Shown one piece after another: positions 44,490-53,036 of a stretch of 64,000 nt of DNA. Position numbers and translations under genes: made by a program. The first letter of the stretch is position 1. Each line of letters starts with the position of its first letter. Below the pieces are notes generated by a model. The model made no database searches. It was not told where the DNA came from and was given only the letters and a program-made list of their open reading frames with translations. The stretch comes from Thiohalophilus sp046483665 (GTDB lineage: Bacteria > Pseudomonadota > Gammaproteobacteria > UBA6429 > Thiohalophilaceae). The stretch lies in NCBI RefSeq assembly GCF_046483665.1, contig NZ_JAWOCR010000013.1:62001-126000 (forward strand), given 5' to 3'.

Positions 44490-45017
44490 TTACTCACCGG
44501 CTTCCTCGCGGCGTTTGGCCAGGCTCAATTGCGCCATCTGACTGACCCCGGACAGAGGATCCCCGCTCAGACGCTGCAGGGTGGGGACAGCAGTATTCCA
44601 GTTGCGCGCCACCTCCAGACGAACCTCCCCATTGTTATCCGTCGCGAGGATCGCCAGCGCCCTGGCCGGGACATATTCAAAACGGGCTACCACACTGCGC
44701 ACAGCCGGTTCGGGATCGTGGGCCAGTTTGAGGAATGTCCGATCGGCTGTATCAAGATTGGTGGCCACACCAATGCGTACCTGGGGATGCGAATCGTCCG
44801 CCAGTTGATGCAGCAGTTCGGGTGGCGCACGACGGTTGCGGGCGACTCGCTGGCGCACTTCCCAGTCGCTGTCCCGGGCCAGCGTTTGCAGGCGCTCGGC
44901 CGAAGTAGCAGGATGGGACGCGTCCCGCCGGCGCTGCTGTGATTCATCGGCCAGCGCCGGGGGCAGGGCCAGTAACAGAATCAGGCTCCCTGCAACGGAC
45001 CATCGGGCATAACGCAT
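44490..45017 (-). CDS. Periplasmic LRV/HEAT-like repeat protein
   Basis: A 175-residue exported protein: signal peptide (SLILLLALPPALA) then about four 24-26 residue alpha-helical repeats following the pattern LAxDxxxEVRxxVARNxxxPxEL, typical of the leucine-rich repeat variant (LRV) family. Example units are LARDSDWEVRQRVARN and LATDNNGEVRLEVARN. The repeats probably form a superhelical protein-binding scaffold in the periplasm. Partner unknown. Confidence 0.8.
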   Translation of the reverse strand: MRYARWSVAGSLILLLALPPALADESQQRRRDASHPATSAERLQTLARDSDWEVRQRVARNRRAPPELLHQLADDSHPQVRIGVATNLDTADRTFLKLAHDPEPAVRSVVARFEYVPARALAILATDNNGEVRLEVARNWNTAVPTLQRLSGDPLSGVSQMAQLSLAKRREEAGE

Positions 45018-45234
45018 GGCGGGTTCCTTGTCATGACGGAATCGGGCAAGTGCCTATCCTTCCCCGCCCGCCTTATTTCGTCAAGCTTTGTTCGAGTGTG
45101 CCGACAACCTTTATCAGGCAAGGACGGTGTATCACCTGAAAACTGTCCTGACGACTTTGCCTGGCCCGGCATATCCCGATATGCTTGAAACGTGTCAGGC
45201 CTGCTGCCATATAACACCAACAACGATAATCGTG

Positions 45235-46374
45235 ATGGAAGACGACGAGAATAACATTCCCCGCATTCTGACCGTAGACGACTCCCGCGTAATGCGCCGG
45301 GCCATGACCAAGGTTCTGGGCAAGGCATACCACGTGATAGAGGCCGAGCACGGCGAGGATGCCTGGACCTATCTCACCAACGACCCTGATATCCAGGTAG
45401 TCTTTACCGATCTTTCCATGCCCTATCTGGACGGCTTCGGTCTGCTGGAGCGCATGCGCGAGTCGGACGAGGATCATCTGCGCGAAATGCCGGTCATCAT
45501 TATCACCGGCAAGGAGGATGACGACGAAACCAAGCAACGGGCGCTGGACAAGGGCGCATCCGACTTTATTACCAAGCCCTTTGATTCGATCCAGTTACAG
45601 GCCCGCGCCAAAGCCCACGTCAACTTCGAGCAGACCACCCGCAAACTCAGCGAAACCTCGGACAAACTGCAACAACAGGCGGCAATCGATCAGGTCACCG
45701 GTCTGAGCGGACAGACCTACTTCTGCCGTGCGGCCGATGAAAGTCTGGCCTATTTCAAACGTCACGGCGGTCAGTTCACGCTGTTGCGCATGGATATCGA
45801 TAATTTCAATGCCCTGTTTATCGCCAACGGCAAACCTCTGGCTGATAAAATACTGCAACAGATCGGCAAGACCCTGACCCACCTGGTGCGCAAGGAAGAT
45901 ATGCTGGCCCGCATCGGACTGGCCAAGTTCGCCATGTTGTTGCGTGACACGCCGATAGAAGATGCCACTCGACTGGCCGAGCGGATATGTCAGGAAATCA
46001 ACGCCCTGAGTTTTGATGCCGGGGGACAGCAACTGCATGTCACTGTCAGCATTGGTCTGTTCGAACCGCACCTGAACGAGGACTCGGAAATCCATGCCCT
46101 GATTGCAGAGACCGAAAAATACCTGGACAAGGCGATCGAAGCCGGTGGCAACCAGATGGTAGTCAAATCCCTGCGCAAGGGGGGCGGCGGTGCCGAGCAC
46201 CTTGATGTACAACAGGCGCTCAAGCTGCTTGCCGAAGGCAAGGAGGATCTGCTCAAACCCCATCTTGGCAGCCTGATCAGACAGGTCATGCCCCTGTTAA
46301 ACTACATCGGCCAGCAGTCCACTGATGATATGGCCCGGGCCATTCAGGCGCTCAAGGAAAAGCTGGAAAAATAA
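45235..46374 (+). CDS. Response regulator with degenerate GGDEF domain
   Basis: A 379-residue protein. The REC domain (about residues 10-130) keeps the acidic pair ILTVDDSRV, phosphoacceptor Asp59 in VVFTDLSMPYLDGF, and the lysine in FITKPFD. The C-terminal GGDEF-like domain (about 175-310) has GLAKF in place of GG(D/E)EF, so it should not make c-di-GMP, although the fold (LLRMDIDNFNALF) is kept. The ATG at 45235 was chosen because the 49 upstream codons are not family-like. No kinase is adjacent. Confidence 0.9.
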   Translation: MEDDENNIPRILTVDDSRVMRRAMTKVLGKAYHVIEAEHGEDAWTYLTNDPDIQVVFTDLSMPYLDGFGLLERMRESDEDHLREMPVIIITGKEDDDETKQRALDKGASDFITKPFDSIQLQARAKAHVNFEQTTRKLSETSDKLQQQAAIDQVTGLSGQTYFCRAADESLAYFKRHGGQFTLLRMDIDNFNALFIANGKPLADKILQQIGKTLTHLVRKEDMLARIGLAKFAMLLRDTPIEDATRLAERICQEINALSFDAGGQQLHVTVSIGLFEPHLNEDSEIHALIAETEKYLDKAIEAGGNQMVVKSLRKGGGGAEHLDVQQALKLLAEGKEDLLKPHLGSLIRQVMPLLNYIGQQSTDDMARAIQALKEKLEK

Positions 46375-46399
46375 TCCCTGCGCGCATCCGGCGAGGACA

Positions 46400-46900
46400 T
46401 CATTTCATCCACCATAACCGCAAGCGCATTCCCCATTCGGAGGTATAACCCACCTCTCGAAAAGCGATTTCGCCATCAGAATTAATCAATAACGTGGTGG
46501 GGACACCACGTACGCCAAAACGACTCGCCAGTCGACCTTCCTCATCCAGCAGAGTGATAAAATTCAGCCCCGCTTCCTGCATGTAATTTTGCACCTCTTC
46601 CCTGCCCCCGGATTGCATCGCAACACTGATAACCTGATGGTCACGACTCAATGCCTGGATAGTGTCCTGTTCAAAACGGCAAATCGGGCACCAGCTGGCC
46701 CAGAAGTGCAAGACATACGGCTTGCCCGCCAGATCCCGCGAATCGAAATAGGCACCCTGCAACAGGGGCGCACTGTAATCCGGCACCGGGCCGCTAACCA
46801 GGTTCCGTTTTTGATACTGTTGCGCACCAAAATAGACCAGCGCAAACACCAGCAACCAGAGCAGAAAGCGGACGGGCCTGGGAAGTTTTTTAATCGGCAT
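46400..46900 (-). CDS. Membrane-anchored thioredoxin-fold oxidoreductase (TlpA/ScsD-like)
   Basis: A 166-residue protein with an N-terminal anchor (VRFLLWLLVFALVYFGAQ) and a periplasmic thioredoxin fold with active site WASWCPICRFE and the cis-Pro loop RGVPTTLLIN. The CPIC motif and length resemble ScsD/TlpA reductases that supply electrons to periplasmic thiols. It is convergent with the response regulator gene. The client is unknown. Confidence 0.88.
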   Translation of the reverse strand: MPIKKLPRPVRFLLWLLVFALVYFGAQQYQKRNLVSGPVPDYSAPLLQGAYFDSRDLAGKPYVLHFWASWCPICRFEQDTIQALSRDHQVISVAMQSGGREEVQNYMQEAGLNFITLLDEEGRLASRFGVRGVPTTLLINSDGEIAFREVGYTSEWGMRLRLWWMK

Positions 46901-47209
46901 GGCGACAGATACCGTTACGGATTATTTCAAACAGAATGAATTGAACCACAGAGGACAAGGGGGTCATAGAGCAATCAAGCACTACCCACAAAGCAAGTAA
47001 TGTAATACTCTCGCAGAGACGCAGAGCACGCCAAGAATAAACGATATTAGTTACTCTGCGCCTTGGCGTCTCCGCGAGAGTTCTGCTTTGTCCTTCTACT
47101 GCACACCAGCTTTGTAGGTCACGTTAGCGAAGCCTACGTGACGGCCTCCGCGCGACAATTATCCCGGTTAATTTTCACCACGAAGACACGAAGGAACGAA
47201 GCTAAAATG
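46901..47209. repeat. Spacer dense in word-iterated and REP-like repeats
   Basis: About 310 bases without a gene. It holds a CCACAGAGGAC word (46943 on), an inverted pair built around CTCTCGCAGAGACGCAGAG (47009-47027) and CGTCTCCGCGAGAG (47067-47080), a REP-like hairpin GTCACGT/ACGTGAC (47118-47124 and 47136-47142) with TAGCGAAGC in the loop, and a CACGAAG-word iteration near 47178-47202. The spacer lies between fabB and the thioredoxin-fold gene, both on the minus strand. Confidence 0.75.
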
Positions 47210-47234
47210 TCAGGTAGCGCGGTGCGCTACCTGA
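47210..47234 (-). terminator. Likely intrinsic terminator of the fabA-fabB unit
   Basis: TCAGGTAGCGC (47210-47220) and GCGCTACCTGA (47224-47234) form a perfect 11-bp stem with a three-base loop. Read on the minus strand it is followed by CATTTTAG, a short T-run. It lies 33 bases after the fabB stop codon. Confidence 0.6.
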
Positions 47235-47267
47235 CCTATGCCAATACGCATCTGTCAGGAAAGTTAT

Positions 47268-48494
47268 TCAGTTGTCGGAATAGCGCTGGAACACCAGGGT
47301 GGCGTTGGTACCGCCGAAGCCGAAGCTGTTGGACATAACGCAGTTGATATTCGCGTCGTCCTGACGTTCACGGACGATAGGATAACCTTCGGCGCCGGGA
47401 TCCAGCTCCTGGATATTCGACGAGGCGGCAAGGAAGTTCTCCTGCATCATCAACAACGAGTAGATCGCCTCATTAACACCGGCCGCACCCAGGGCATGAC
47501 CGGTCAGTGATTTGGTCGAGGCGATAGCCGGCATATTATCACCGAAGACCTCTTTAACGGCTTCCAGTTCACGTATATCACCCACCGGGGTACTGGTGCC
47601 GTGGGCGTTGATGTAATCCACCGGTGCCTTGACCTCCTGCAGAGCTTGCTGCATGCAGCGTACCGCCCCTTCACCGGAGGGCTGCACCATGTCGAAGCCG
47701 TCGGAGGTGGCCCCGTAGCCGACCAGTTCGGCGTAAATAGTCGCGCCGCGGGCTTTGGCGTGTTCCAGTTCTTCGAGCACCAGCACGCCGCCGCCGCCGG
47801 AGATGACAAATCCGTCGCGATTGACATCATAGGTACGCGAGGCAGTCTCGGGGGCGTCGTTATATTTTGAAGAAAGCGCGCCCATGGCATCGAACAGCAC
47901 GGACAATGTCCAGTGAACTTCCTCTCCTCCGCCGGCAAAAACGATATCCTGCTTGCCCATCTGAATCAGCTCGTAACCGTTACCGATGCAATGGGCCGAA
48001 GTAGAACAGGCGGAACTGATGGAATAATTAACGCCCTTGATCTTGAACGGGGTGGCCAGACAGGCGGAGTTGGTGCTGGACATCGTCCGCGGCACCATAT
48101 AAGGGCCAACCTTGCGTACACCTTTTTCCCGCAGGATATCGGCGGCCTGGACAATATTCTGGGTGGAAGGTCCGCCCGAACCGACAATCAGACCGCTGCG
48201 GGGATTGGAAATCTCGCTTTCATCCAGTCCGGCATCGGCAATGGCCTGTTCCATGGCCAGATAATTGAATGCCGCGCCGTCGCCCATGAACCGTTTAAGC
48301 TTGCGGTCAATCATCTCATCGAGATTCAGATCGATCGGCCCGTCGATCTGGGAACGAAAACCGAGCTCAGCATACTCGGGATTAAAACGAATTCCGGAAT
48401 GCCCCTGGCGCAGGGAGTCGGTCACTTCCTCCCGGTTATTGCCAATGCTTGAAACAATTCCGAGACCGGTAATAGCAACGCGTCTTAATGGCAT
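47268..48494 (-). CDS. fabB: 3-oxoacyl-ACP synthase I FabB
   Basis: Condensing enzyme needed for unsaturated fatty-acid elongation. The 408-residue protein shows the Cys-His-His triad: YSISSACSTSAHC, YINAHGTSTPVGD and KSLTGHALGAAGV. Length and the pairing with fabA fit FabB rather than FabF. Fifteen bases separate it from fabA. Confidence 0.96.
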   Translation of the reverse strand: MPLRRVAITGLGIVSSIGNNREEVTDSLRQGHSGIRFNPEYAELGFRSQIDGPIDLNLDEMIDRKLKRFMGDGAAFNYLAMEQAIADAGLDESEISNPRSGLIVGSGGPSTQNIVQAADILREKGVRKVGPYMVPRTMSSTNSACLATPFKIKGVNYSISSACSTSAHCIGNGYELIQMGKQDIVFAGGGEEVHWTLSVLFDAMGALSSKYNDAPETASRTYDVNRDGFVISGGGGVLVLEELEHAKARGATIYAELVGYGATSDGFDMVQPSGEGAVRCMQQALQEVKAPVDYINAHGTSTPVGDIRELEAVKEVFGDNMPAIASTKSLTGHALGAAGVNEAIYSLLMMQENFLAASSNIQELDPGAEGYPIVRERQDDANINCVMSNSFGFGGTNATLVFQRYSDN

Positions 48495-48509
48495 GATCGA
48501 ATATACAGC

Positions 48510-49049
48510 TTAAAGTTGGTCAGTTGAGGTAAACAGGCCGACCCGCAAATCTTCGGCGGTATAGATTTCGCGGCCATCGACTTCCAGGCAGGCATCTGCG
48601 ATGCCCATAAACAGTTTACGCATAATCAATCGTTTCAGGTTAATGCGGTAGGTCACCATTTTGCAATCAGGAGTTACCTGACCAGTAAATTTGACGTCGC
48701 CGGCACCCAGTGCCCGGCCGTGGCCCGGTCCACCCATCCAGCCGAGGAAAAAGCCAATCAGCTGCCACATAGCATCCAGCCCCAGACAACCAGGCATCAC
48801 CGGATCACCTTCAAAATGACACTGGAAGAACCACAAGTCCGGTTTGATATCCAGCTCGGCAATAATCTCACCCTTGTCGAAATTCCCGCCGCTGTCACTG
48901 ATATGAGTAATCCGATCAAACATCAGCATCGGGGGCAAAGGCAGCTGGGCATTTCCGGGCCCAAACAGCTTGCCGTGACCACACTGAATCAGTTCGTCAT
49001 AGGTGTAGCTGTGTTTCTTCTGGGCTGAGGCCTCGCTGGCTGAATCCAT
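48510..49049 (-). CDS. fabA: 3-hydroxydecanoyl-ACP dehydratase/isomerase FabA
   Basis: Introduces the cis double bond in anaerobic unsaturated fatty-acid synthesis. The 179-residue hotdog protein has the catalytic His in CHFEGDPVMPGCLGLDAMW and the Asp in the same stretch. The ATG at 49049 (MDSASEASAQKK) was chosen; upstream in-frame codons are not family-like. The ribosome-binding site GGAAA is weak. Confidence 0.96.
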   Translation of the reverse strand: MDSASEASAQKKHSYTYDELIQCGHGKLFGPGNAQLPLPPMLMFDRITHISDSGGNFDKGEIIAELDIKPDLWFFQCHFEGDPVMPGCLGLDAMWQLIGFFLGWMGGPGHGRALGAGDVKFTGQVTPDCKMVTYRINLKRLIMRKLFMGIADACLEVDGREIYTAEDLRVGLFTSTDQL

Positions 49050-49084
49050 AAAAATATTATTTCCGATTATCAGTGAGTTATATC

Positions 49085-49109
49085 CCCCGGGCCTCACAGG
49101 AACCCGGGG
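49085..49109. other. GC-rich hairpin between lpxA and fabA
   Basis: CCCCGGG (49085-49091) pairs with CCCGGGG (49103-49109) with an 11-base loop, in the 133-base lpxA-fabA spacer. It lacks a T-run on either strand, so it may attenuate or stabilise rather than terminate. Confidence 0.4.
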
Positions 49110-49182
49110 ATGAAAATATCGTCAGGCTATTTTAACTGCGGAACGCGCGGGAAATAAAGCCATTGCGACGGGTTTTCCCGCC

Positions 49183-49965
49183 TCAGTCCCGGTCACGATG
49201 AAATCCGCGTTTCGAGCCGGCAATAAACTCCGCCAGACGGCCTGTCGAATCCGCGCCCAGCTCCTGGAGCTGCTGCAGGCGCGCAGCCAGATCAGCCTCG
49301 CCGCGAAACAGGATCCGGTACGCCTGCTTCAGGGTGCGCAGATCCGGAGCCTGATATTCCGCCCGCCTGAGTCCCACCACGTTCAGGCCCCGTACCCGCC
49401 CCGGCATCCCGTCGGTAATCATAAACGGCAATACATCCCGCGTAATCTTGCTGTTACCGCCGATCATCGCCAGTTCACCCACCCGGGCGAACTGATGAAT
49501 CATCACTCCGCCGGAGATAAAGGCGCGATCGGCCACGCTGACAAAACCGCCCAGAGCGGCATACGGCGCAATGATTACCTGATTGGCGAGTACGCAATCA
49601 TGGCCAAGATGTGCACCGTTCATCAGATAATTGCGATTGCCCAGCCGGGTGTGTTCGTTGGCCACACTGGCTCGATGAATAATAACCGCTTCACGCAGAA
49701 CATTCTCGTCCCCGAGTGTCACATAACTGGGTGTGGCGGCATCGAACCCGAGATCCTGTGGCAGGCCCCCGATAACCGCATGTTCATGAATCCGGTTCGC
49801 ATTACCGATCCGGCTGCCGCTGTGCACGACCGCGCCGCTGTGCAGAACATTATTGTCCCCCAGTATGACGTCGTCATGTATCACCACGAACGGACCAATC
49901 TGATTGCCACTGCCAAGCCGGGCCTGTTCGGAAACCACCGCAGCGGGATGAATCGTGTTGCTCAT
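49183..49965 (-). CDS. lpxA: LpxA-family UDP-GlcNAc acyltransferase
   Basis: A 260-residue left-handed beta-helix acyltransferase, first step of lipid A synthesis. The hexapeptide-repeat region runs over about residues 5-190, with the active-site His in MNGAHLGHDCVLAN and the conserved C-terminal domain ending FIAGSKRGF. It lies with fabAB instead of the usual lpxD-fabZ-lpxA-lpxB cluster, so it may be a second or relocated copy. ATG at 49965 chosen over a TTG two codons upstream. Confidence 0.85.
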   Translation of the reverse strand: MSNTIHPAAVVSEQARLGSGNQIGPFVVIHDDVILGDNNVLHSGAVVHSGSRIGNANRIHEHAVIGGLPQDLGFDAATPSYVTLGDENVLREAVIIHRASVANEHTRLGNRNYLMNGAHLGHDCVLANQVIIAPYAALGGFVSVADRAFISGGVMIHQFARVGELAMIGGNSKITRDVLPFMITDGMPGRVRGLNVVGLRRAEYQAPDLRTLKQAYRILFRGEADLAARLQQLQELGADSTGRLAEFIAGSKRGFHRDRD

Positions 49966-49995
49966 GAACAAGTTCGCCTGGATAAAATCATCATA

Positions 49996-50484
49996 TTATC
50001 GGTTTTTCAGATAGCCCCGGGGCCGGATTGCCACGGTACTTTTGACCACACTGCAACGCTCGCCGTCGGCACGATAAAAAGCATACTGGAAGGTCGGTGT
50101 ACTGCGACCCTTTTCGGCCAGTTCGCGACGGATCTGTTCCTCCAGTTCCGGCGGGAACGTGAAACGCAGCTCCAGATCACTGTTGCCCACCTGCTGAAAA
50201 TCCACCTCATGCGCCCGGGTCCAGACCGCAGTACCGGGAAACAGCCGGGCGCAGGCCAGCGCGGCGATCGGATCCGACAAAGCGCACTGGTAGCCGCCAA
50301 ACATGGTATTCCCCATATTACGCGAGAACATATTCAATGGCAGCAACAAACGGACACGACGCCAGTCATCGCTCAACTCCAGCACCTTGACCCGCATCAG
50401 CCAGAACGGTGGATACCATTGCAGGCGACGCTTTTCGGACAAAAAGTGCAGCCGGCCCAGCAGTTTCAGGAGGTTGAAAGTCAT
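49996..50484 (-). CDS. DUF4442 hotdog-fold protein (putative thioesterase)
   Basis: A 162-residue protein with MNMF-like SRNMGNTMFGGYQCALSDPIAALA and WTRAHEVDFQ, the pattern of the DUF4442 branch of the PaaI-type hotdog thioesterases. It is upstream of lpxA and fabAB on the same strand, which suggests acyl-chain metabolism. The substrate is unknown. Confidence 0.75.
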   Translation of the reverse strand: MTFNLLKLLGRLHFLSEKRRLQWYPPFWLMRVKVLELSDDWRRVRLLLPLNMFSRNMGNTMFGGYQCALSDPIAALACARLFPGTAVWTRAHEVDFQQVGNSDLELRFTFPPELEEQIRRELAEKGRSTPTFQYAFYRADGERCSVVKSTVAIRPRGYLKNR

Positions 50485-50569
50485 TTAGCTCTGGTATTGA
50501 TCCCGGATAATACTATACACCTGTAGACTACCGGGTGTAATTGTGTGGCACCACGTTACAATACCAAGC

Positions 50570-52067
50570 ATGCCTGATACCGCAAGACAAACGGAAACAC
50601 GTCTGCAGGACATACTGCAATTCGACAACCGTTTTGCCCCGCCTGCCGGAACGATTCTACTCTCGCGTAAAACCGACACCGTTTGAAGCCCCGCATCACC
50701 TGATCAGTTTCAACCCGGACGTGGCCCGACTGCTGGGTATTGATCCGGACCGGGTATCCCCCGCTGAATGGATCGATCTCATCAGCGGGCGCCGCTTGCC
50801 GGCCGAATGCGAACCGCTGGCGATGCTGTATGCCGGCCACCAGTTCGGTCACGTTGTCCCGCAACTGGGGGATGGCAGGGCGACTCTGCTGGGCGAGATA
50901 CGCAATCAACAGGGCGAGAAGTACGATATCCAGCTCAAGGGCAGCGGCCTGACCCCCTATTCCTGCGGCGGGGACGGCCGTGCCGTGCTGCGCTCCACCA
51001 TTCGTGAATACCTTTGTTCCGAGGCGATGCACGGACTCGGTATTCCCACCACGCGGGCCCTGGCCATTGTCGGCAGCGATGCCGAGGTCTATCGCGAACA
51101 GATCGAAACCGGTGCTATTCTGGCACGTATTGCATCCTCGCATTTACGCTTCGGCTCCTTCGAGGTCTTTTATCACCGCGACCAGCATGACGCCGTGCAG
51201 CAACTGGCCGACTTTGTCATCGCCGAACACTATCCCGATCTGGCAACACACGACAAACCGTATGTTGCCCTGCTCGAAGAAGTCGTCCGGCGCACCGCCC
51301 GGCTGATCGCCCGGTGGCAAGCGGTCGGCTTTGCCCATGGCGTGCTGAATACCGATAACATGTCGATCCTGGGCCTGACCCTGGATTACGGTCCCTTCGG
51401 AGTTATGGAGCAGTATCAGCCCGGCTATATCTGCAATCACTCTGACTTCCACGGCCGTTATGCCTTTGACCAGCAACCGGGTATCGGTCTGTGGAACCTG
51501 AACCGTCTGGCCCAGGCATTAATCCCGCTGATGAGTGTCGAGCAGGCCAAAGTCACGCTGGAGCAATACGAACCGCTGTTCGTCGATCACTATTTTGAGT
51601 TGATGCACGCCAAACTGGGACTGAAAAACCAGGATGACATGAGCCGGGAACTGATCAGCGATTTGCTGTCGGCCATGCAGGCCAACCAGGTGGATTATAC
51701 CCGGCTGTTCCGGGCGCTGTGCGATTTTGTTCCCCCTCCACAAGCCCGCAATGAAGCGATCCGCAACCTGTTTGTCGAGCGCGAAGCGTTCGATATCTGG
51801 GCACAACAATATCGCCGGCAGCTGGAGCGGGAGCAGAACCACGTTACGTCACGTCGGGAAGCAATGCGCCAGGTCAATCCCAAATATGTATTGCGTAACT
51901 ACATGGCCCAGATCGCCATCGACAAGGCACAGCAAAACGATTTCAGTGAAATAGACAGATTGCTGGACATCCTGCGCGATCCCTTCGCCGAACATCCCGA
52001 CATGGACCATTACGCCGGCGAGCCACCCGGGTGGGCCAATCAGATTGAGGTGAGTTGTTCTTCATAG
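50570..52067 (+). pseudogene. selO: Protein adenylyltransferase SelO, frameshifted at the N-terminus
   Basis: Pseudokinase-fold AMPylase; family members transfer AMP to protein Ser/Thr/Tyr and respond to oxidative stress. The body is intact: QLKGSGLTPYSCGGDGRAVL, the SIREYLCSEAMHGLGIPTTRA-type segment, HGVLNTDNMSILG and the C-terminal SCSS (Cys type). The N-terminal hallmark FDNRF is in another frame starting at ATG 50570. Removing one C from the CCCC run at 50637-50640 restores FDNRFARLPERFYSRVKP. Without that repair the only starts are a TTG at 50541 or at 50634. Confidence 0.8.
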
Positions 52068-52076
52068 GCCTGCGGC

Positions 52077-52210
52077 CGGGACGAGGGCCGAGGTACAAGC
52101 AGGATACAGGTATGTAAAACACACCCTCAATTTATTTTTTTGCCTCAGGAGGTAAAGGTCTAGCGTCGCAGACACATACTACTCGGCCCTCGTAACTCGT
52201 CCCTCGTTAC
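52077..52210. repeat. Inverted word element related to the proA-nadD element
   Basis: The left arm CGGGACGAGGGCCGAGGTAC (52077 on) and the right arm ACTCGGCCCTCGTAACTCGT are roughly inverse, in the spacer of the convergent selO and Fe-S carrier genes. It uses the same GACGAGGG/CCCTCGT words as 26395-26492. The middle about 90 bases is unrelated. Confidence 0.75.
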
Positions 52211-52232
52211 TGACAGTCCGAAGGACTGTCAG
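52210..52232 (-). terminator. UUCG-capped hairpin at the end of the Fe-S carrier gene
   Basis: CTGACAGTCC (52210-52219) and GGACTGTCAG (52223-52232) pair perfectly. On the minus strand the apex reads C(TTCG)G, an extra-stable tetraloop. It overlaps the last codon and stop of the Fe-S carrier gene. No T-run follows, so it may act with the adjacent repeat or protect the mRNA 3' end. Confidence 0.55.
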
Positions 52233-52600
52233 CCGGCTGCCCCGCAGGATCCACACGCCCCGCTGCCCCCGATACTCTGGAAGACGTTGTTGAAGACAAA
52301 TGAGGCACGTCCTTCTTCGGTATAGTCAATGTCGCAGCCTTTGAGGTAACTCAGAGCAATGGCATCCACTACCACCTTGATACCGTCTCTATCGAGCACT
52401 TTGTCACGAGGGTCGAGAATTTCCGCATAAGTCATGCCGTAGGTCATACCACCGCAACCACCGCCGGTTACAAAAATGCGAATGCCTTCGATGCCGTCCT
52501 CGGCGTTTTGCATAATAGCTCGCAGCTGGCTCGCAGCCTTGTCGCTGATTTGTATATCCTGCGAGTTAATCTCCGGTTCAAACGCCAGCGCCTGACTCAT
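52229..52600 (-). CDS. A-type iron-sulfur cluster carrier (IscA/ErpA family)
   Basis: A 123-residue carrier delivering Fe-S clusters to client proteins. It has the first ligand Cys in FVTGGGCGGMTYGM and a C-terminal run GSGACGSCG, which differs from the usual CGCG. The ATG at 52600 has an excellent AGGAGGT site six bases ahead; the frame extends 44 codons further, but that part is not conserved. It is divergent from yggX, another iron-related gene. Confidence 0.9.
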   Translation of the reverse strand: MSQALAFEPEINSQDIQISDKAASQLRAIMQNAEDGIEGIRIFVTGGGCGGMTYGMTYAEILDPRDKVLDRDGIKVVVDAIALSYLKGCDIDYTEEGRASFVFNNVFQSIGGSGACGSCGAAG

Positions 52601-52625
52601 GCTGTTTACCTCCTGACGGGCGGCC

Positions 52626-52654
52626 TTGCGAGACCGCGGTGAATTACAGATAAT
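52626..52654 (+). promoter_or_regulatory. Candidate yggX promoter
   Basis: TTGCGA (52626-52631), 17 bases, then GATAAT (52649-52654), 4 of 6 and 5 of 6 matches to consensus. It lies about 90 bases ahead of the yggX ATG in the divergent spacer. By eye only. Confidence 0.4.
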
Positions 52655-52745
52655 AATCGAGTCTGTTACCAATCTTATCATACAGACATGGCGATACCAG
52701 TAATGGTTCCCTATGCCGATCCAAACCATCACCCGGAGTAATCAC

Positions 52746-53030
52746 ATGACACATAAGGTTTTCTGCCAGGTTCTCAAGCGCGAGGCGCCGGCGCTGGAAG
52801 AGGCGCCTTATCCGGGAGAAATCGGGCAGCGCATTGTGGAGAACATCTCGGCCGAAGGCTGGCGCCAGTGGCTGGAGCGTTTGACCACAATCATCAACGA
52901 AAACCGCCTCAGTACCGCCGACCCGCGTCATCTGGATATGATTGAAGAACATATGCTGGGCTTTTTGTTTAATGAAAGCGATCAGGGCCATTTACCCAGC
53001 GGCTATGTTCCCCGCGATAAGTCATCGTAA
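52746..53030 (+). CDS. yggX: Fe(II)-trafficking/oxidative-damage protection protein YggX
   Basis: Small protein that protects Fe-S proteins from oxidation and helps iron handling. The 94 residues match the family: VFCQVLKREAPALEEAPYPG, ISAEGWRQWLERLTTIINE and the C-terminal GYVPRDK. The ATG at 52746 (MTHKVF) was chosen over an in-frame upstream start. The Nudix gene follows after six bases. Confidence 0.95.
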   Translation: MTHKVFCQVLKREAPALEEAPYPGEIGQRIVENISAEGWRQWLERLTTIINENRLSTADPRHLDMIEEHMLGFLFNESDQGHLPSGYVPRDKSS

Positions 53031-53036
53031 TCCCTT

